Shown in pieces: positions 1 to 7,128 of a stretch of 34,107 nt of DNA. Both the position numbers and the translations under genes were made by a program. Under the pieces are notes generated by a model. The model was not told the origin of the DNA. It was given only the letters and a program-made list of their open reading frames with translations, and did not search any database. Origin of the DNA: an uncultured Caulobacterales bacterium (GTDB taxonomy: Bacteria > Pseudomonadota > Alphaproteobacteria > Caulobacterales > Maricaulaceae); the NCBI GenBank assembly GCA_938001915.1, contig CALLBD010000014.1:1-34107 (forward strand). The letters run 5' to 3'. Position 1 is the first letter of the stretch. Each line of letters opens with the position of its first letter.

Positions 1-297
1 GCGCTGCTGATGCGGAAGCGGCGAGAGGTGAGGGTGCGGGCGGTTTGAGGGGAGGTAGGTAGTGTCTCGGTTTGAATTTTTGGGGTAATTCAAGTGGTAA
101 TTTAGACCTTCAGCAACTACGATTCTAGAATCGGCCTTTAAAACGTCGCAATTAAACGCCATATAACAAACTGTAGTAATGAAGCTACGAGCGTCTTTAA
201 ACGTAGTTAAATGTTATTGTAGCGCGATTATAGCGCAACATTAGCAGTTGACGCGGGTGCAACTTGTTGTGCTAAGGGGCGACTAACAACACTTAAC

Positions 298-328
298 AAC
301 GAATAATAGAGATATGGGGTTATTCGTT
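298..328. repeat. 9-bp inverted repeat (hairpin or operator)
   Basis: AACGAATAA at 298-306 is matched exactly by its reverse complement TTATTCGTT at 320-328, leaving a 13-nt loop. It lies about 75 bp upstream of the extended -10 promoter. It could be a protein-binding site or a transcript hairpin; no T-run follows, so a terminator is unlikely. Confidence 0.4.
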
Positions 329-402
329 ACTTGGTTATCGGTACGTAAAATCGTCATTAACCAATGACACACTCCATTGTGATACTATATTCATGTAAAA
401 TG

Positions 403-411
403 TGCTATAAT
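403..411 (+). promoter_or_regulatory. Extended -10 promoter for the small gene pair
   Basis: TGCTATAAT is a perfect extended -10 element (TGn followed by TATAAT at 406-411). No good -35 hexamer stands 16-18 bp upstream, which fits an extended -10 promoter. Transcription would begin near 418, ahead of the 14-codon open frame at 451 and the two-gene unit from 538. This is inference from consensus only. Confidence 0.45.
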
Positions 412-450
412 ACGGTCATTAAGCCGTTTGGCATGAAAATTGGAGGCATA

Positions 451-495
451 ATGCCAAAAAGGCTAAAGCAACGGCCTTATGTGTTGCTAAAGTAA
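451..495 (+). CDS. Possible 14-aa leader peptide
   Basis: ATG at 451 is preceded by GGAGG at 442-446 with a 4-nt spacer, one of the better ribosome-binding sites at this end of the window. The frame runs 14 codons (MPKRLKQRPYVLLK) to TAA. It lies just after the extended -10 element and before the gene pair at 538-1323, so it could be a translated leader affecting the downstream genes. It is too short to judge as a gene, and the match may be chance. Confidence 0.2.
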   Translation: MPKRLKQRPYVLLK

Positions 496-537
496 ACGGA
501 TTGCAGCAGCTGCGGCTGAGGTGAGATGGAGCTAACG

Positions 538-726
538 ATGAAAACTGAACTCGCGCTCTTGAAAGAAGAGCTATATGGCGATCCTAATAATAGCATCGCC
601 GATATAAAATTTTACCCAGGAGACACAAACGCGTCTCTAGAGGATGTCGCACGCGCGACGCGTAAAGCAATTGGCGTGCTTACTACTGGTAACTTTGAAG
701 AAATTCCGCTAAGTATCCAAAAATAA
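538..726 (+). CDS. Small protein, possible partner of the ImmA-like protein
   Basis: A 62-residue acidic protein that I do not recognise. ATG 538 is preferred over the in-frame ATG 526 because GGAG at 528-531 sits 6 nt before it, whereas the candidate ribosome site before 526 abuts the start. The sequence has a GDPNNS turn, a PGDT motif around residue 28, then a helical stretch (LEDVARATRKAIGVL). There is no signal peptide or membrane segment. The next gene begins 18 nt downstream, so the two are probably co-transcribed. A small gene before an ImmA/IrrE-like protein resembles toxin-antitoxin or regulator-protease arrangements, but nothing in the sequence proves this. Confidence 0.6.
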   Translation: MKTELALLKEELYGDPNNSIADIKFYPGDTNASLEDVARATRKAIGVLTTGNFEEIPLSIQK

Positions 727-744
727 TATGATTTTTGGAATCGA

Positions 745-1323
745 ATGCCTTACCGCGACCTTTACAATTTAAGACAAAAGCAACAATCACCCAGTCTGGA
801 CTTGCAATGGTTTCGAGACCAAGCTGCTGAACTTGGCTGGGTGAATAACTTAAAAATGGTCAGGACAGACGAGCTTGATTCCAGCATTTTGTGCGGCTTA
901 GTTCTTCGTAGACCAAATTTATCAGACCACGGAATAACTTCAGATTATATTATCATCACAAGCGGCGACTTGAAAACAAACCCAATAAAAGAAAAAACTG
1001 TTGCAATGAAGGAGCTTATGCACCTTTATCGCCCATTTCCTGCAGAAGAAAATGCGTCTGCGTTAGGCTTTGATACATTTGTGAGGCAATTTTTTGGACA
1101 TTCCGCTAGCGAGCGAACGAATGCTGTGATGTCTGAGTACAAGGCTCTTTGGATGGCGCTTGGGGTCGTCTGTCCTGAATATATTAGGACACGTTTCTTG
1201 TCTGAATACGAAGACGGACGTCCAATTTCAGAGATTGCTGCTGAAATGGAAGTTCAAGAGTATCATGCCGTAACAATACTTTCAGACCAATTCACGGATG
1301 AAATTCAGGCGCTCTTAAAATAA
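745..1323 (+). CDS. ImmA/IrrE-like protein with degenerate zinc site
   Basis: A 192-residue protein. Residues about 89-97 read AMKELMHLY, which lines up with the HELGH zinc motif of ImmA/IrrE metallopeptidases except that the first His is Lys. Downstream, SEYKALWMALGVVCPE matches the family's E..A..FA..LL.P helix, and the C-terminal GRPISEIAAEMEV resembles the following 'LA..F.VS' helix-turn segment. Active members cut a DNA-bound repressor. Loss of the first zinc ligand suggests a non-catalytic or altered protein. It follows the 62-aa gene by 18 nt; TGGAA precedes ATG 745. Lower GC than the downstream genes suggests transfer. Family placement is moderate; function is open. Confidence 0.6.
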   Translation: MPYRDLYNLRQKQQSPSLDLQWFRDQAAELGWVNNLKMVRTDELDSSILCGLVLRRPNLSDHGITSDYIIITSGDLKTNPIKEKTVAMKELMHLYRPFPAEENASALGFDTFVRQFFGHSASERTNAVMSEYKALWMALGVVCPEYIRTRFLSEYEDGRPISEIAAEMEVQEYHAVTILSDQFTDEIQALLK

Positions 1324-1424
1324 TCTGTACTGCCAAGAAGTCCTTCATGGATATCATTCTTATTTTTGAGGATTGATTTAAGTCCAGTTTCAGACCTACG
1401 TTCTGGCAAGACTCGGAGCCCTCC

Positions 1425-1814
1425 ATGAAAATGTATATCAAAAGCGTGATGGTGGATGACCAGGCTAAGGCTTTGGCCTTTTACACGGATATCCTTGGCT
1501 TTGACGTAAAGCATAATATCCCCATGGGTGAGCATAGTTGGATTACGCTGGTTTCCCCCGAAGAGACAGGCGAGGTCGAGCTGGCGCTGGAGCCGAATGC
1601 TTATCCTGCGGCGGCCGAATTTCAGGCGAAATTAAAAGCGGATGGTATTCCGTGGACCGCCTTTCGCGTGGATGACATCACCGCCGAACATGCGCGCCTG
1701 ACAGCGGCGGGCGTAGATTTTACGCAAGACCCTACCCCCGCAGGCGAGGTCACGCTGGCGGTGTTTGATGACACATGCGGGAACCTCATACAGCTCATTG
1801 AACTTGCGGGGTGA
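1425..1814 (+). CDS. VOC-family (glyoxalase/bleomycin-resistance fold) protein
   Basis: A 129-residue single-module pair of beta-alpha-beta-beta-beta repeats. The first is KSVMVDD..KALAFYTDILGF (about residues 6-26); the second runs from about residue 77 (WTAFRVDDITAEHARLTAAGV). It ends with the typical DTCGNLIQLIE, whose Glu126 is the usual C-terminal metal ligand position. Members include small lyases, dioxygenases and drug-binding proteins, so the substrate cannot be told. ATG 1425 has GGAG about 6 nt upstream; an in-frame ATG at codon 3 is possible. The next gene starts within or just after its 3' end, so the two are probably co-transcribed. Confidence 0.85.
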   Translation: MKMYIKSVMVDDQAKALAFYTDILGFDVKHNIPMGEHSWITLVSPEETGEVELALEPNAYPAAAEFQAKLKADGIPWTAFRVDDITAEHARLTAAGVDFTQDPTPAGEVTLAVFDDTCGNLIQLIELAG

Positions 1815-1821
1815 GCGCGGG

Positions 1822-2784
1822 TTGCTCTCTTGGCCTCAGATATCTCTGACACGCATAATTTGGCTTTGCTTCGCCGGTTTTATTTTAATGGGCTGCGCAA
1901 GTTTTCGCGGCGCGCCCACCGCCACTATTGAACAGACGCCCGGCGCCTTTAGCTTGCCCTATCGGCTTTCCTCTGCGGGGCGTATTTTGCTCGACGTCTC
2001 CATCGACGGAGAGGCTGCGCGGCCTTTAGCGCTCGATACCGGCGCGACGGTTTCCGTGCTTTATGGGAGCTATGCCGAGGCCATAGGGTTGGAAGTCAGC
2101 GGTAGAACCCTGTTTGTGAGAGGCTTGGTCGGGAAGGGCGAGCGCCCCGTCATCGAAAATGTCGAGATGCAATTAGGCGCGCGCGCTTTTGCGATGGACC
2201 AAATGCTCATGCTCGACACGCCCTTTATTAAAGACGAAGCCGTCGGCCTTTTGGGAGCGGATGTACTGGGCGGCTATGTAGCTCTATTTAATCGGGATAC
2301 ATTGACCGCCAGTTTTATTCCGCGAGACAATGTCACGCGCGAGAGTTTTAAGGGGTGGAATGAAATTCCGCTTCAAATTTTTGACGACGCCCAGACCAGC
2401 TCCCGTCTATATTTCGCGCATATTAATTACCGAAATCAGGATGTCCCAGTCTTGGTTGATACGGGGTCGAATTTGAATTTTATTAATTGGAAGCTCGCGA
2501 CACTGGATAGGGATGTGCGCCGATTGGAACGTAAACTCATTCGGCAAGGCACGGTGCAGGGGGCTTTAGACTCGACCTCTGCGTCGACGCAAACGAGCTT
2601 TAAAGATCTCACATTGGGACGTCAGCATTGGGATGAAATTACGGTCGTCATCATGGGGCTAGACGCCTTGGAGACGGTAGCGCCCGTGGACGCGCCCATG
2701 ATGGTGGCGGGCGCATCTGTCTTCACGCCGCATACCATTGCCTTCGATTTAACGGGGCTGGCCCTGTATATACGGCGGTCATGA
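1822..2784 (+). CDS. Two-lobed retropepsin-like aspartyl protease lipoprotein
   Basis: About 320 residues from the TTG at 1822. I prefer this start to the in-frame ATG 1765 because it gives a normal lipoprotein signal: short basic region, hydrophobic IIWLCFAGFI, then LMGC with the lipidated Cys near residue 25. ATG 1765 would add 19 residues and overlap the VOC gene by 50 nt. Two aspartyl-protease signatures are present: LALDTGAT (Asp about 72) and VLVDTGSN (Asp about 213), each followed by a hydrophobic region such as LLGADVLGG. One chain therefore carries both halves of a pepsin-like active site, or two independent retropepsin lobes. Likely periplasmic and anchored to a membrane. It overlaps the next gene by ATGA. 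Confidence 0.75.
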   Translation: MLSWPQISLTRIIWLCFAGFILMGCASFRGAPTATIEQTPGAFSLPYRLSSAGRILLDVSIDGEAARPLALDTGATVSVLYGSYAEAIGLEVSGRTLFVRGLVGKGERPVIENVEMQLGARAFAMDQMLMLDTPFIKDEAVGLLGADVLGGYVALFNRDTLTASFIPRDNVTRESFKGWNEIPLQIFDDAQTSSRLYFAHINYRNQDVPVLVDTGSNLNFINWKLATLDRDVRRLERKLIRQGTVQGALDSTSASTQTSFKDLTLGRQHWDEITVVIMGLDALETVAPVDAPMMVAGASVFTPHTIAFDLTGLALYIRRS

Positions 2785-3299
2785 TGGAATATCTGTTTCT
2801 TCTTATTCCGTTGGCTATTCTTTTTCTGGCATACCGCGCGCGCGGGAGCGGCGGCTTTTCCGCCCCCGAGGTTTCGCCGATTTCCAAGTCGGATTTAGGC
2901 GCTTTTGAAGCCGCGCCGTCGCTTTGGGTCAATAGTTCCGAGGCGGCCCTTTTTGCCATCCTGCGCCGATATATGCCGACGGGTTTTCATGTGCATGGCA
3001 AGACCCGGCTCGAGGATATCATCCGTGTCAGGCGCGGATTGCCAGAGCAGCTGCGCTGGGCGGCGCGCGGCCGGGTGAAATCTCGCCATGTCGATTTTCT
3101 TATCACCAACCGAGCGGGAAAGCCCGTCTTGGCGATAGAGCTGGATGGGGCGTCGCATAATAGGCGCAAACCGTCCGAAAGCGATAAGGTCAAGACAGCA
3201 TTATTTAAGGCCGCTGACATTCCCCTGCACAGAATCATTGTGGGTGAAGATTTCGACAGTAGAGCGCAGAAAATTGGCGATATGTTAAAGCGTTATTAA
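2781..3299 (+). CDS. Membrane-anchored DUF2726-type nuclease-like protein
   Basis: 172 residues. The N-terminus (MMEYLFLLIPLAILFLAYRA) is a single membrane anchor, followed by a soluble domain. The core matches DUF2726, a PD-(D/E)XK-like fold: HVDFLI around residue 108 gives the Asp, then a strand with the E-x-D motif (LAIELDGASHN), then a helix with KVKTALFKAADIPLHRI. Catalytic function is not established for this family. ATG 2781 overlaps the TGA of the protease gene as ATGA, so translation is coupled; a second Met follows directly. The body would face the cytoplasm if the anchor is N-out. Confidence 0.75.
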   Translation: MMEYLFLLIPLAILFLAYRARGSGGFSAPEVSPISKSDLGAFEAAPSLWVNSSEAALFAILRRYMPTGFHVHGKTRLEDIIRVRRGLPEQLRWAARGRVKSRHVDFLITNRAGKPVLAIELDGASHNRRKPSESDKVKTALFKAADIPLHRIIVGEDFDSRAQKIGDMLKRY

Positions 3300-3344
3300 C
3301 CACAATCCGATTGACTAGATTTCGGCGCATTACAGGAACTAAAC

Positions 3345-3782
3345 GTGCTCGGAATTTTAAAACGTAAGAAAATCGAAAAGCTGGAGGGTCAACTTGCGCA
3401 GGTTGACGTGCGTCTTGCGCTGACAAAGGCTGAACTTGCGGCACAGCTCATCAAATTGGCGGGTCAGACCTCTGATGTAGTCCCCCTGGTGGCGGCAGAC
3501 GACGCGTTGTCTGTGGCGCGCGATCTTTTTGGTTTTGAGGGCGCCCCCGTCGAAATCTGTCTCGTGCAGATTGCTCTTGGAGATATGTATCTGAAATTGG
3601 GACGGGAGGCTTCTGATAAATCTATGCTCACTCAGGCAAAAGCTGCCTATCGCACGGCCATTACGATGGCGTCGGTTCAGGGTGATGACGATCTACGCGC
3701 GGAATTACGGATGAAGGTAAAGCTCATTAATAGCCATTTAGGGCAAGGGCCAAAAACTCCGTCCCTCTTTCGCGCAGCTTAG
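3345..3782 (+). CDS. Hypothetical helical protein
   Basis: 145 residues from a GTG with AGGA 7 nt upstream. I do not recognise it. The first 40 residues are charged and heptad-like (KRKKIEKLEGQLAQVDVRL), suggesting a coiled coil. Residues about 75-125 (ICLVQIALGDMYLKLG ... AAYRTAITMA) resemble a single TPR-like helical pair. There is no signal peptide or membrane segment. It is the last gene before the GTA portal gene, 119 bp away, at the place where a GTA terminase would be expected, but it has no ATPase or nuclease motif and is far too short to be one. Confidence 0.65.
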   Translation: MLGILKRKKIEKLEGQLAQVDVRLALTKAELAAQLIKLAGQTSDVVPLVAADDALSVARDLFGFEGAPVEICLVQIALGDMYLKLGREASDKSMLTQAKAAYRTAITMASVQGDDDLRAELRMKVKLINSHLGQGPKTPSLFRAA

Positions 3783-3850
3783 GTTTTTAAATAAATCAAA
3801 GACTTACAGGAAAATTCAAGAGAATAATCCTCAGCTAACCCAAATGGCCC

Positions 3851-3879
3851 TATAAACAGCTCATCGACGAAATTTCGTC
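3851..3879 (+). promoter_or_regulatory. Putative GTA operon promoter with 14-bp palindrome
   Basis: TATAAA at 3851-3856 could be a -10 element, with no convincing -35. Nine bases later, 3866-3879 is the perfect palindrome GACGAAATTTCGTC, ending 22 bp before the portal ATG. Its position near the predicted transcription start suits an operator for a regulator of the capsid operon. Inferred from position and symmetry only. Confidence 0.4.
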
Positions 3880-3901
3880 TCGCCGTTTTTAGGTCTCCCA
3901 T

Positions 3902-5074
3902 ATGTTTACTTTCTTCCGTCGGTCCGCCGACCCCATTGCCGTGTCCGAAGCGCACACGCCAGAGCGCAAGGCCGCGCGCCCCTTGCTGGCTACGCATCTC
4001 CCGCGTGGCGCCGCGATGCCCTCGCAGTCATACATAGCGCTCTGCCGTGAAGGCTTTGCGCGCAACCCTATCGCCCATCGCTGCGTGCGCCTTATCGCGG
4101 AAAGCGCGGCCTCTGTGCCGCTGCGCAGTTCCGATGCGCGGGCCGCGAAACTTCTCGCGCGCGGCGTGCCGGGCCGCAGCGCCGTTGAAACGCTGGAGAG
4201 CTTTTATGGCTATCTGCAACTTGGCGGGAATGGGTTTTTAGAAACCGTGCTGAGTGGGGATGCCCCTATCGCGCTTATCGCACACCGACCCGACACACTG
4301 AAAATGGGCCGTGACGCGAAAGGGCAGGCCACAGGCTGGACGCAAGCGGTCGGTCCGAACACGCGCCGTTTTCCGCGCGATACGGCGACGGGGGCCTGCG
4401 CCTTGTTTCATATGCGCTTGTTCAACCCGCTGGACGAGTGTGACGGGCTTTCGCCGCTGTCTGCAGCGGCGCAAGCGGTGGCTTTGCACAATCGTGGCAG
4501 TGTCTGGGCAAAGGCCTTGCTAGAGAACTCAGCGCGGCCAAGCGGCGCTTTGGTACATGACCCGGCTTCTGGCGAGCGCCTGACAGATGAACAATTTGAA
4601 CGGCTGAAATCCGAACTAGAGAATAATTTCACAGGCCCGCACGCGGCGGGGCGTCCCTTGGTCCTTGAAGGCGGGCTTGATTGGCGCTCTATCTCGCTTT
4701 CGCCGACGGATATGGATTTTATTGAACTGCGCCGAGAAGCGGCTCGCGAGATTGCGCTGGCCTTTGGGGTTCCGCCCATGCTGCTCGGCATACCGGGCGA
4801 CAACTCATATGCAAATTACCGCGAGGCCAATCAGGCCTTTTGGCGGCAAACGATTATCCCCTTGGCGGCGAAAACTGCGCGGGGGTTGCAAGGCTGGCTC
4901 GCAGGGTTTTACGGCGAGGGTGTTGAGATAACGCCTGACCTCGACGCCGTGCCAGCGCTGGCGGAAGAACGCGCCGTGCTGTGGAAACGCCTCTCTGAGG
5001 CGCGGTTTATTTCGGACGGCGAGGCGCGGCAAATGGCGGGTCTCTCGTGCCAATCCGATGAGGTGGCCCCGTGA
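3902..5074 (+). CDS. GTA/HK97-family portal protein (g3)
   Basis: 390 residues, normal for the RcGTA portal. Portal dodecamers form the DNA channel at the capsid vertex and seed head assembly. HK97-portal features are visible: NPIAHRCVRLIAESAASVPL near the N-terminus, LLENSARPSGALV about residue 212, and the C-terminal stretch IALAFGVPPMLLGIPGDNSYANYREA (quoted in part: FGVPPMLLG) followed by REANQAFWRQTIIPL. The first gene of the block, it starts at ATG 3902 after a short leader with a weak ribosome site (TTAGG). The stop overlaps the g3.5 start. A terminase gene normally sits just upstream; here there is none. Confidence 0.92.
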   Translation: MFTFFRRSADPIAVSEAHTPERKAARPLLATHLPRGAAMPSQSYIALCREGFARNPIAHRCVRLIAESAASVPLRSSDARAAKLLARGVPGRSAVETLESFYGYLQLGGNGFLETVLSGDAPIALIAHRPDTLKMGRDAKGQATGWTQAVGPNTRRFPRDTATGACALFHMRLFNPLDECDGLSPLSAAAQAVALHNRGSVWAKALLENSARPSGALVHDPASGERLTDEQFERLKSELENNFTGPHAAGRPLVLEGGLDWRSISLSPTDMDFIELRREAAREIALAFGVPPMLLGIPGDNSYANYREANQAFWRQTIIPLAAKTARGLQGWLAGFYGEGVEITPDLDAVPALAEERAVLWKRLSEARFISDGEARQMAGLSCQSDEVAP

Positions 5075-5334
5075 CAGACCCCGTGACAGGAAAAGCCTCA
5101 ACACCGTTCCAAATGGACCGCACCATTACCATGAGCCTCGTCCTCACCTTGCTTGTGCAAACCTCTGGCGGGCTCATCTGGGCGGGATCTGCGGCGGCGC
5201 GATTAGATGCGCTGGAAAGCCGTATCGCCGTGAATACCGGCATCGCCCAACGCCTCGCGCGTTTGGAAGGTCAAACTAGCCAAATGGCGCAAAGCCTCGC
5301 CCGTATCGAAAGGGAGCTTATCCGCGATGAGTGA
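5071..5334 (+). CDS. GTA g3.5-like small membrane/coiled-coil protein
   Basis: 87 residues from a GTG that overlaps the portal TGA by 4 nt, with GAGGTG 5 nt before the start. Residues about 20-41 are hydrophobic (MSLVLTLLVQTSGGLIWAG), followed by a heptad-patterned helix from residue 44 to 85. A small gene between portal and protease is the RcGTA g3.5 position, though identity rests on position rather than on a recognised motif. The membrane segment plus coiled coil could suit membrane-associated assembly, but the role is unknown. It ends 8 nt inside the protease gene. Confidence 0.7.
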   Translation: MTDPVTGKASTPFQMDRTITMSLVLTLLVQTSGGLIWAGSAAARLDALESRIAVNTGIAQRLARLEGQTSQMAQSLARIERELIRDE

Positions 5335-5770
5335 TCTGTTTATCTCTGGGTACGCCAGCCGTTTCGGTGAAGCGGACCTCTCTGGCGATATCGTGCAGCG
5401 CGGCGCATTTAGCGCTTCTCTGCTCTCCCGCGCCGACCCATTCCCCATGTTATTTGGTCACCAGACCGATACGCCCATCGGCGTTTGGGACCGCATCTTT
5501 GAAGATGAGATCGGTCTGTTTGTGGCGGGACGTATTTTGGACACAGCCCCGTCTCCGCGCCGCTTAGTGGAAAGCGGAGCGGTCAGCGGACTGTCCATTG
5601 GCTACCGCACGCGGCGGTCAAATTCGCGCCCCTCTGGCGGGCGCATCCTAACCGACATTGATCTTTGGGAGGTGTCCGTCGTCGCCTTTCCCATGCTGCG
5701 CTCTGCGCAAATTACCCACATCGGCGACAGTTCTGAAATCAACGCAGACCATCAAAGGAGATATGCGTGA
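5327..5770 (+). CDS. HK97-family prohead protease (g4)
   Basis: 147 residues. This serine protease cuts the N-terminal scaffold from capsid subunits during prohead maturation. The expected catalytic elements are in place: FGH with His45, SGLSIGY with Ser90, and the WEVSVVAFP strand with Glu115. The start MSDLFISGYASRFGEADLSGD is typical of the family (SGYA then D..GD). It overlaps g3.5 by 8 nt and the capsid gene by ATGA-type overlap (GTGA). Intact and probably active. Confidence 0.92.
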   Translation: MSDLFISGYASRFGEADLSGDIVQRGAFSASLLSRADPFPMLFGHQTDTPIGVWDRIFEDEIGLFVAGRILDTAPSPRRLVESGAVSGLSIGYRTRRSNSRPSGGRILTDIDLWEVSVVAFPMLRSAQITHIGDSSEINADHQRRYA

Positions 5771-6933
5771 AACCCCAATTAGAAACCCCCAAACTCGAAA
5801 CAAAAGCTTCGGGCGATTTGCAACAGGCCAAGGCCGATTTCGCGGCCATCTTCGCCGCCTTTCGCGAAGCCAATGATAATCGCTTGGCGGCGCTGGAGGC
5901 GAAGTCATCGGTTGATCCGCTGCTGACGGAGAAAGTCGACCGCTTAAATGCGGCGTTGGAAACGCAAACGCGGCGCGTGGAGAACCTCACGCTGGCGCAA
6001 GCAACACCTAACTTCCCAAGCGAAGCGAAATCCGCCGACACCCAAGCCTGGGCGAGCTTTATTCGCACAGGTGAAACCTTAGGGCTGGAAGGTAAGTCCG
6101 TCGCCTCTACCGAAGGCGACGGCAGCCTCATCGCGCCCGTGGAGACAGAAACGCGTATCGATAGCGTCTTGGCGGAAACCTCGCCCATGCGCCGCCTCGC
6201 GACTATTCGCACCATCGGCGCAAGCCTTTTCCGTAAACCCGTCAGTACCTCTGGCGCGGCGGCAGGCTGGGTTGGGGAAACCGACCCGCGTGTCGAAACC
6301 GAAACGCCAAATCTCGCCCTGCTCGAATTTCCAGCGGGCGAGCTCTACGCCATGCCGGCTGCGACGCAGGCGCTGTTGGATGATAGCGTCGCCGATGTGG
6401 ATGCGTGGCTGGCTGAAGAAGTCCGCGATGTGTTTTCGGCCCAAGAAACGGCAGCTTTTGTAAATGGTGACGGCGTGAATAAGCCGCGCGGTTTCCTCAC
6501 AGAGCCGGGCTTAGGGGTGATTGAAACGGACGCGCTCGACACGGATGGTTTGATTGATCTCATCTACGGCCCGCACTCGCGCTACCGCGCCAATGGCAGT
6601 TTCGTCATGAACCGCCGCACGATTAATGCTGTGCGGAAATTCAAAGACGCGGATGGGAATTATATCTGGCAACCGTCCCTCGCGGCGGGCGGGCCCTCGA
6701 CCTTGCTCGGCTATCCGCTGGTGGAAATGGAAGATATGCCAGATATTGGCGGCGGCGCAGCCAGCGTAGCTTTCGGCGATTTCCGCCGAGGCTATCTCAT
6801 CGCAGACCGCCAAGGCGTACGCGTATTAAGAGACCCATACTCCGCCAAGCCATACGTGTTGTTCTACACAACAAAACGCGTAGGCGGCGGGGTGCAGGAT
6901 AAGGATGCGATTAAATTATTGAAGGCGGGGTAG
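5767..6933 (+). CDS. HK97-fold major capsid protein (g5)
   Basis: 388 residues from GTG 5767, with AGGAG at 5756-5760 as a strong ribosome site. The first ~90 residues are charged and helical (an AALEAKSSVDPLLTEKVDRL-type heptad pattern), as in the delta domain that the prohead protease removes. The HK97 core follows: TRIDSVLAETSPMRRLATI, AAGWVGETDPRVE, the E-loop region, and FVNGDGVNKPRGFLT. It ends VGGGVQDKDAIKLLKAG, typical of phage and GTA capsids. The insertion that interrupts the operon begins 7 nt after its stop. Confidence 0.93.
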   Translation: MKPQLETPKLETKASGDLQQAKADFAAIFAAFREANDNRLAALEAKSSVDPLLTEKVDRLNAALETQTRRVENLTLAQATPNFPSEAKSADTQAWASFIRTGETLGLEGKSVASTEGDGSLIAPVETETRIDSVLAETSPMRRLATIRTIGASLFRKPVSTSGAAAGWVGETDPRVETETPNLALLEFPAGELYAMPAATQALLDDSVADVDAWLAEEVRDVFSAQETAAFVNGDGVNKPRGFLTEPGLGVIETDALDTDGLIDLIYGPHSRYRANGSFVMNRRTINAVRKFKDADGNYIWQPSLAAGGPSTLLGYPLVEMEDMPDIGGGAASVAFGDFRRGYLIADRQGVRVLRDPYSAKPYVLFYTTKRVGGGVQDKDAIKLLKAG

Positions 6934-6940
6934 TAACCCT

Positions 6941-7094
6941 TCCTCCCCCCAGTAGGGGGAGGTGCTGAAGCGTTTGCAAAACGCGAAGGCGGAGGGGGTA
7001 AGTGTGCAGATTTAGTCCAGCACTCCTACCCCCTCTGTTTTCACTGACGTTCAAACATCTCCCCCCACTGGGGGGAGAAAGGTCTTTCTATTTT
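6941..7094 (+). repeat. 154-bp folded repeat, upstream copy
   Basis: Begins TCCTCCCCCC and ends GGTCTTTCTATTTT. It contains four potential hairpins: C-run/G-run arms at 6942-6962 (one mismatch), GCGTTT/AAACGC arms within 6971-6985, GAGGGGGT pairing with ACCCCCTC across the variable middle, and a 9-bp C-run/G-run hairpin near 7058-7078. It begins 7 nt after the capsid stop codon and ends 34 nt before the DUF559 start. Confidence 0.85.
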
Positions 7095-7128
7095 ATGGAC
7101 AGGTTCAAGGTGTTTGTTATTGTGAAGT

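Larger units (their letters stand above)
1..525. other. Gene-poor AT-rich leader region
   Basis: No gene of normal length is visible. The first 48 bases read open on the plus strand and end in TGA at 46-48, so they could be the last 15 codons of a gene outside the window, but the arginine-rich reading is too short to trust. From about 60 the sequence is AT-rich with several short inverted repeats: CTACG/CGTAG arms at 184-188 and 202-206, AATGTT/AACATT arms at 210-215 and 237-242, and a perfect 9-bp pair at 298-306 and 320-328. An extended -10 element lies at 403-411. The composition differs from the GC-rich cassette downstream, which suggests acquired DNA or a regulatory leader. Confidence 0.5.

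Noticed and set aside
1-48. Open frame to TGA at 46-48 as the tail of an upstream gene
   Set aside because: Only 15 arginine-rich codons are visible; no motif supports it.
3345-3782. Small terminase or GTA g1 candidate
   Set aside because: No helix-turn-helix or terminase similarity; the TPR-like pattern points elsewhere.
4408-4803. 131-aa minus-strand frame inside the portal gene
   Set aside because: Serine/arginine-rich shadow of a well-supported HK97 portal gene in a GC-rich region.
5739-6215. 158-aa minus-strand frame over the capsid gene
   Set aside because: Antisense shadow; the plus-strand frame has clear capsid motifs and a strong ribosome site.
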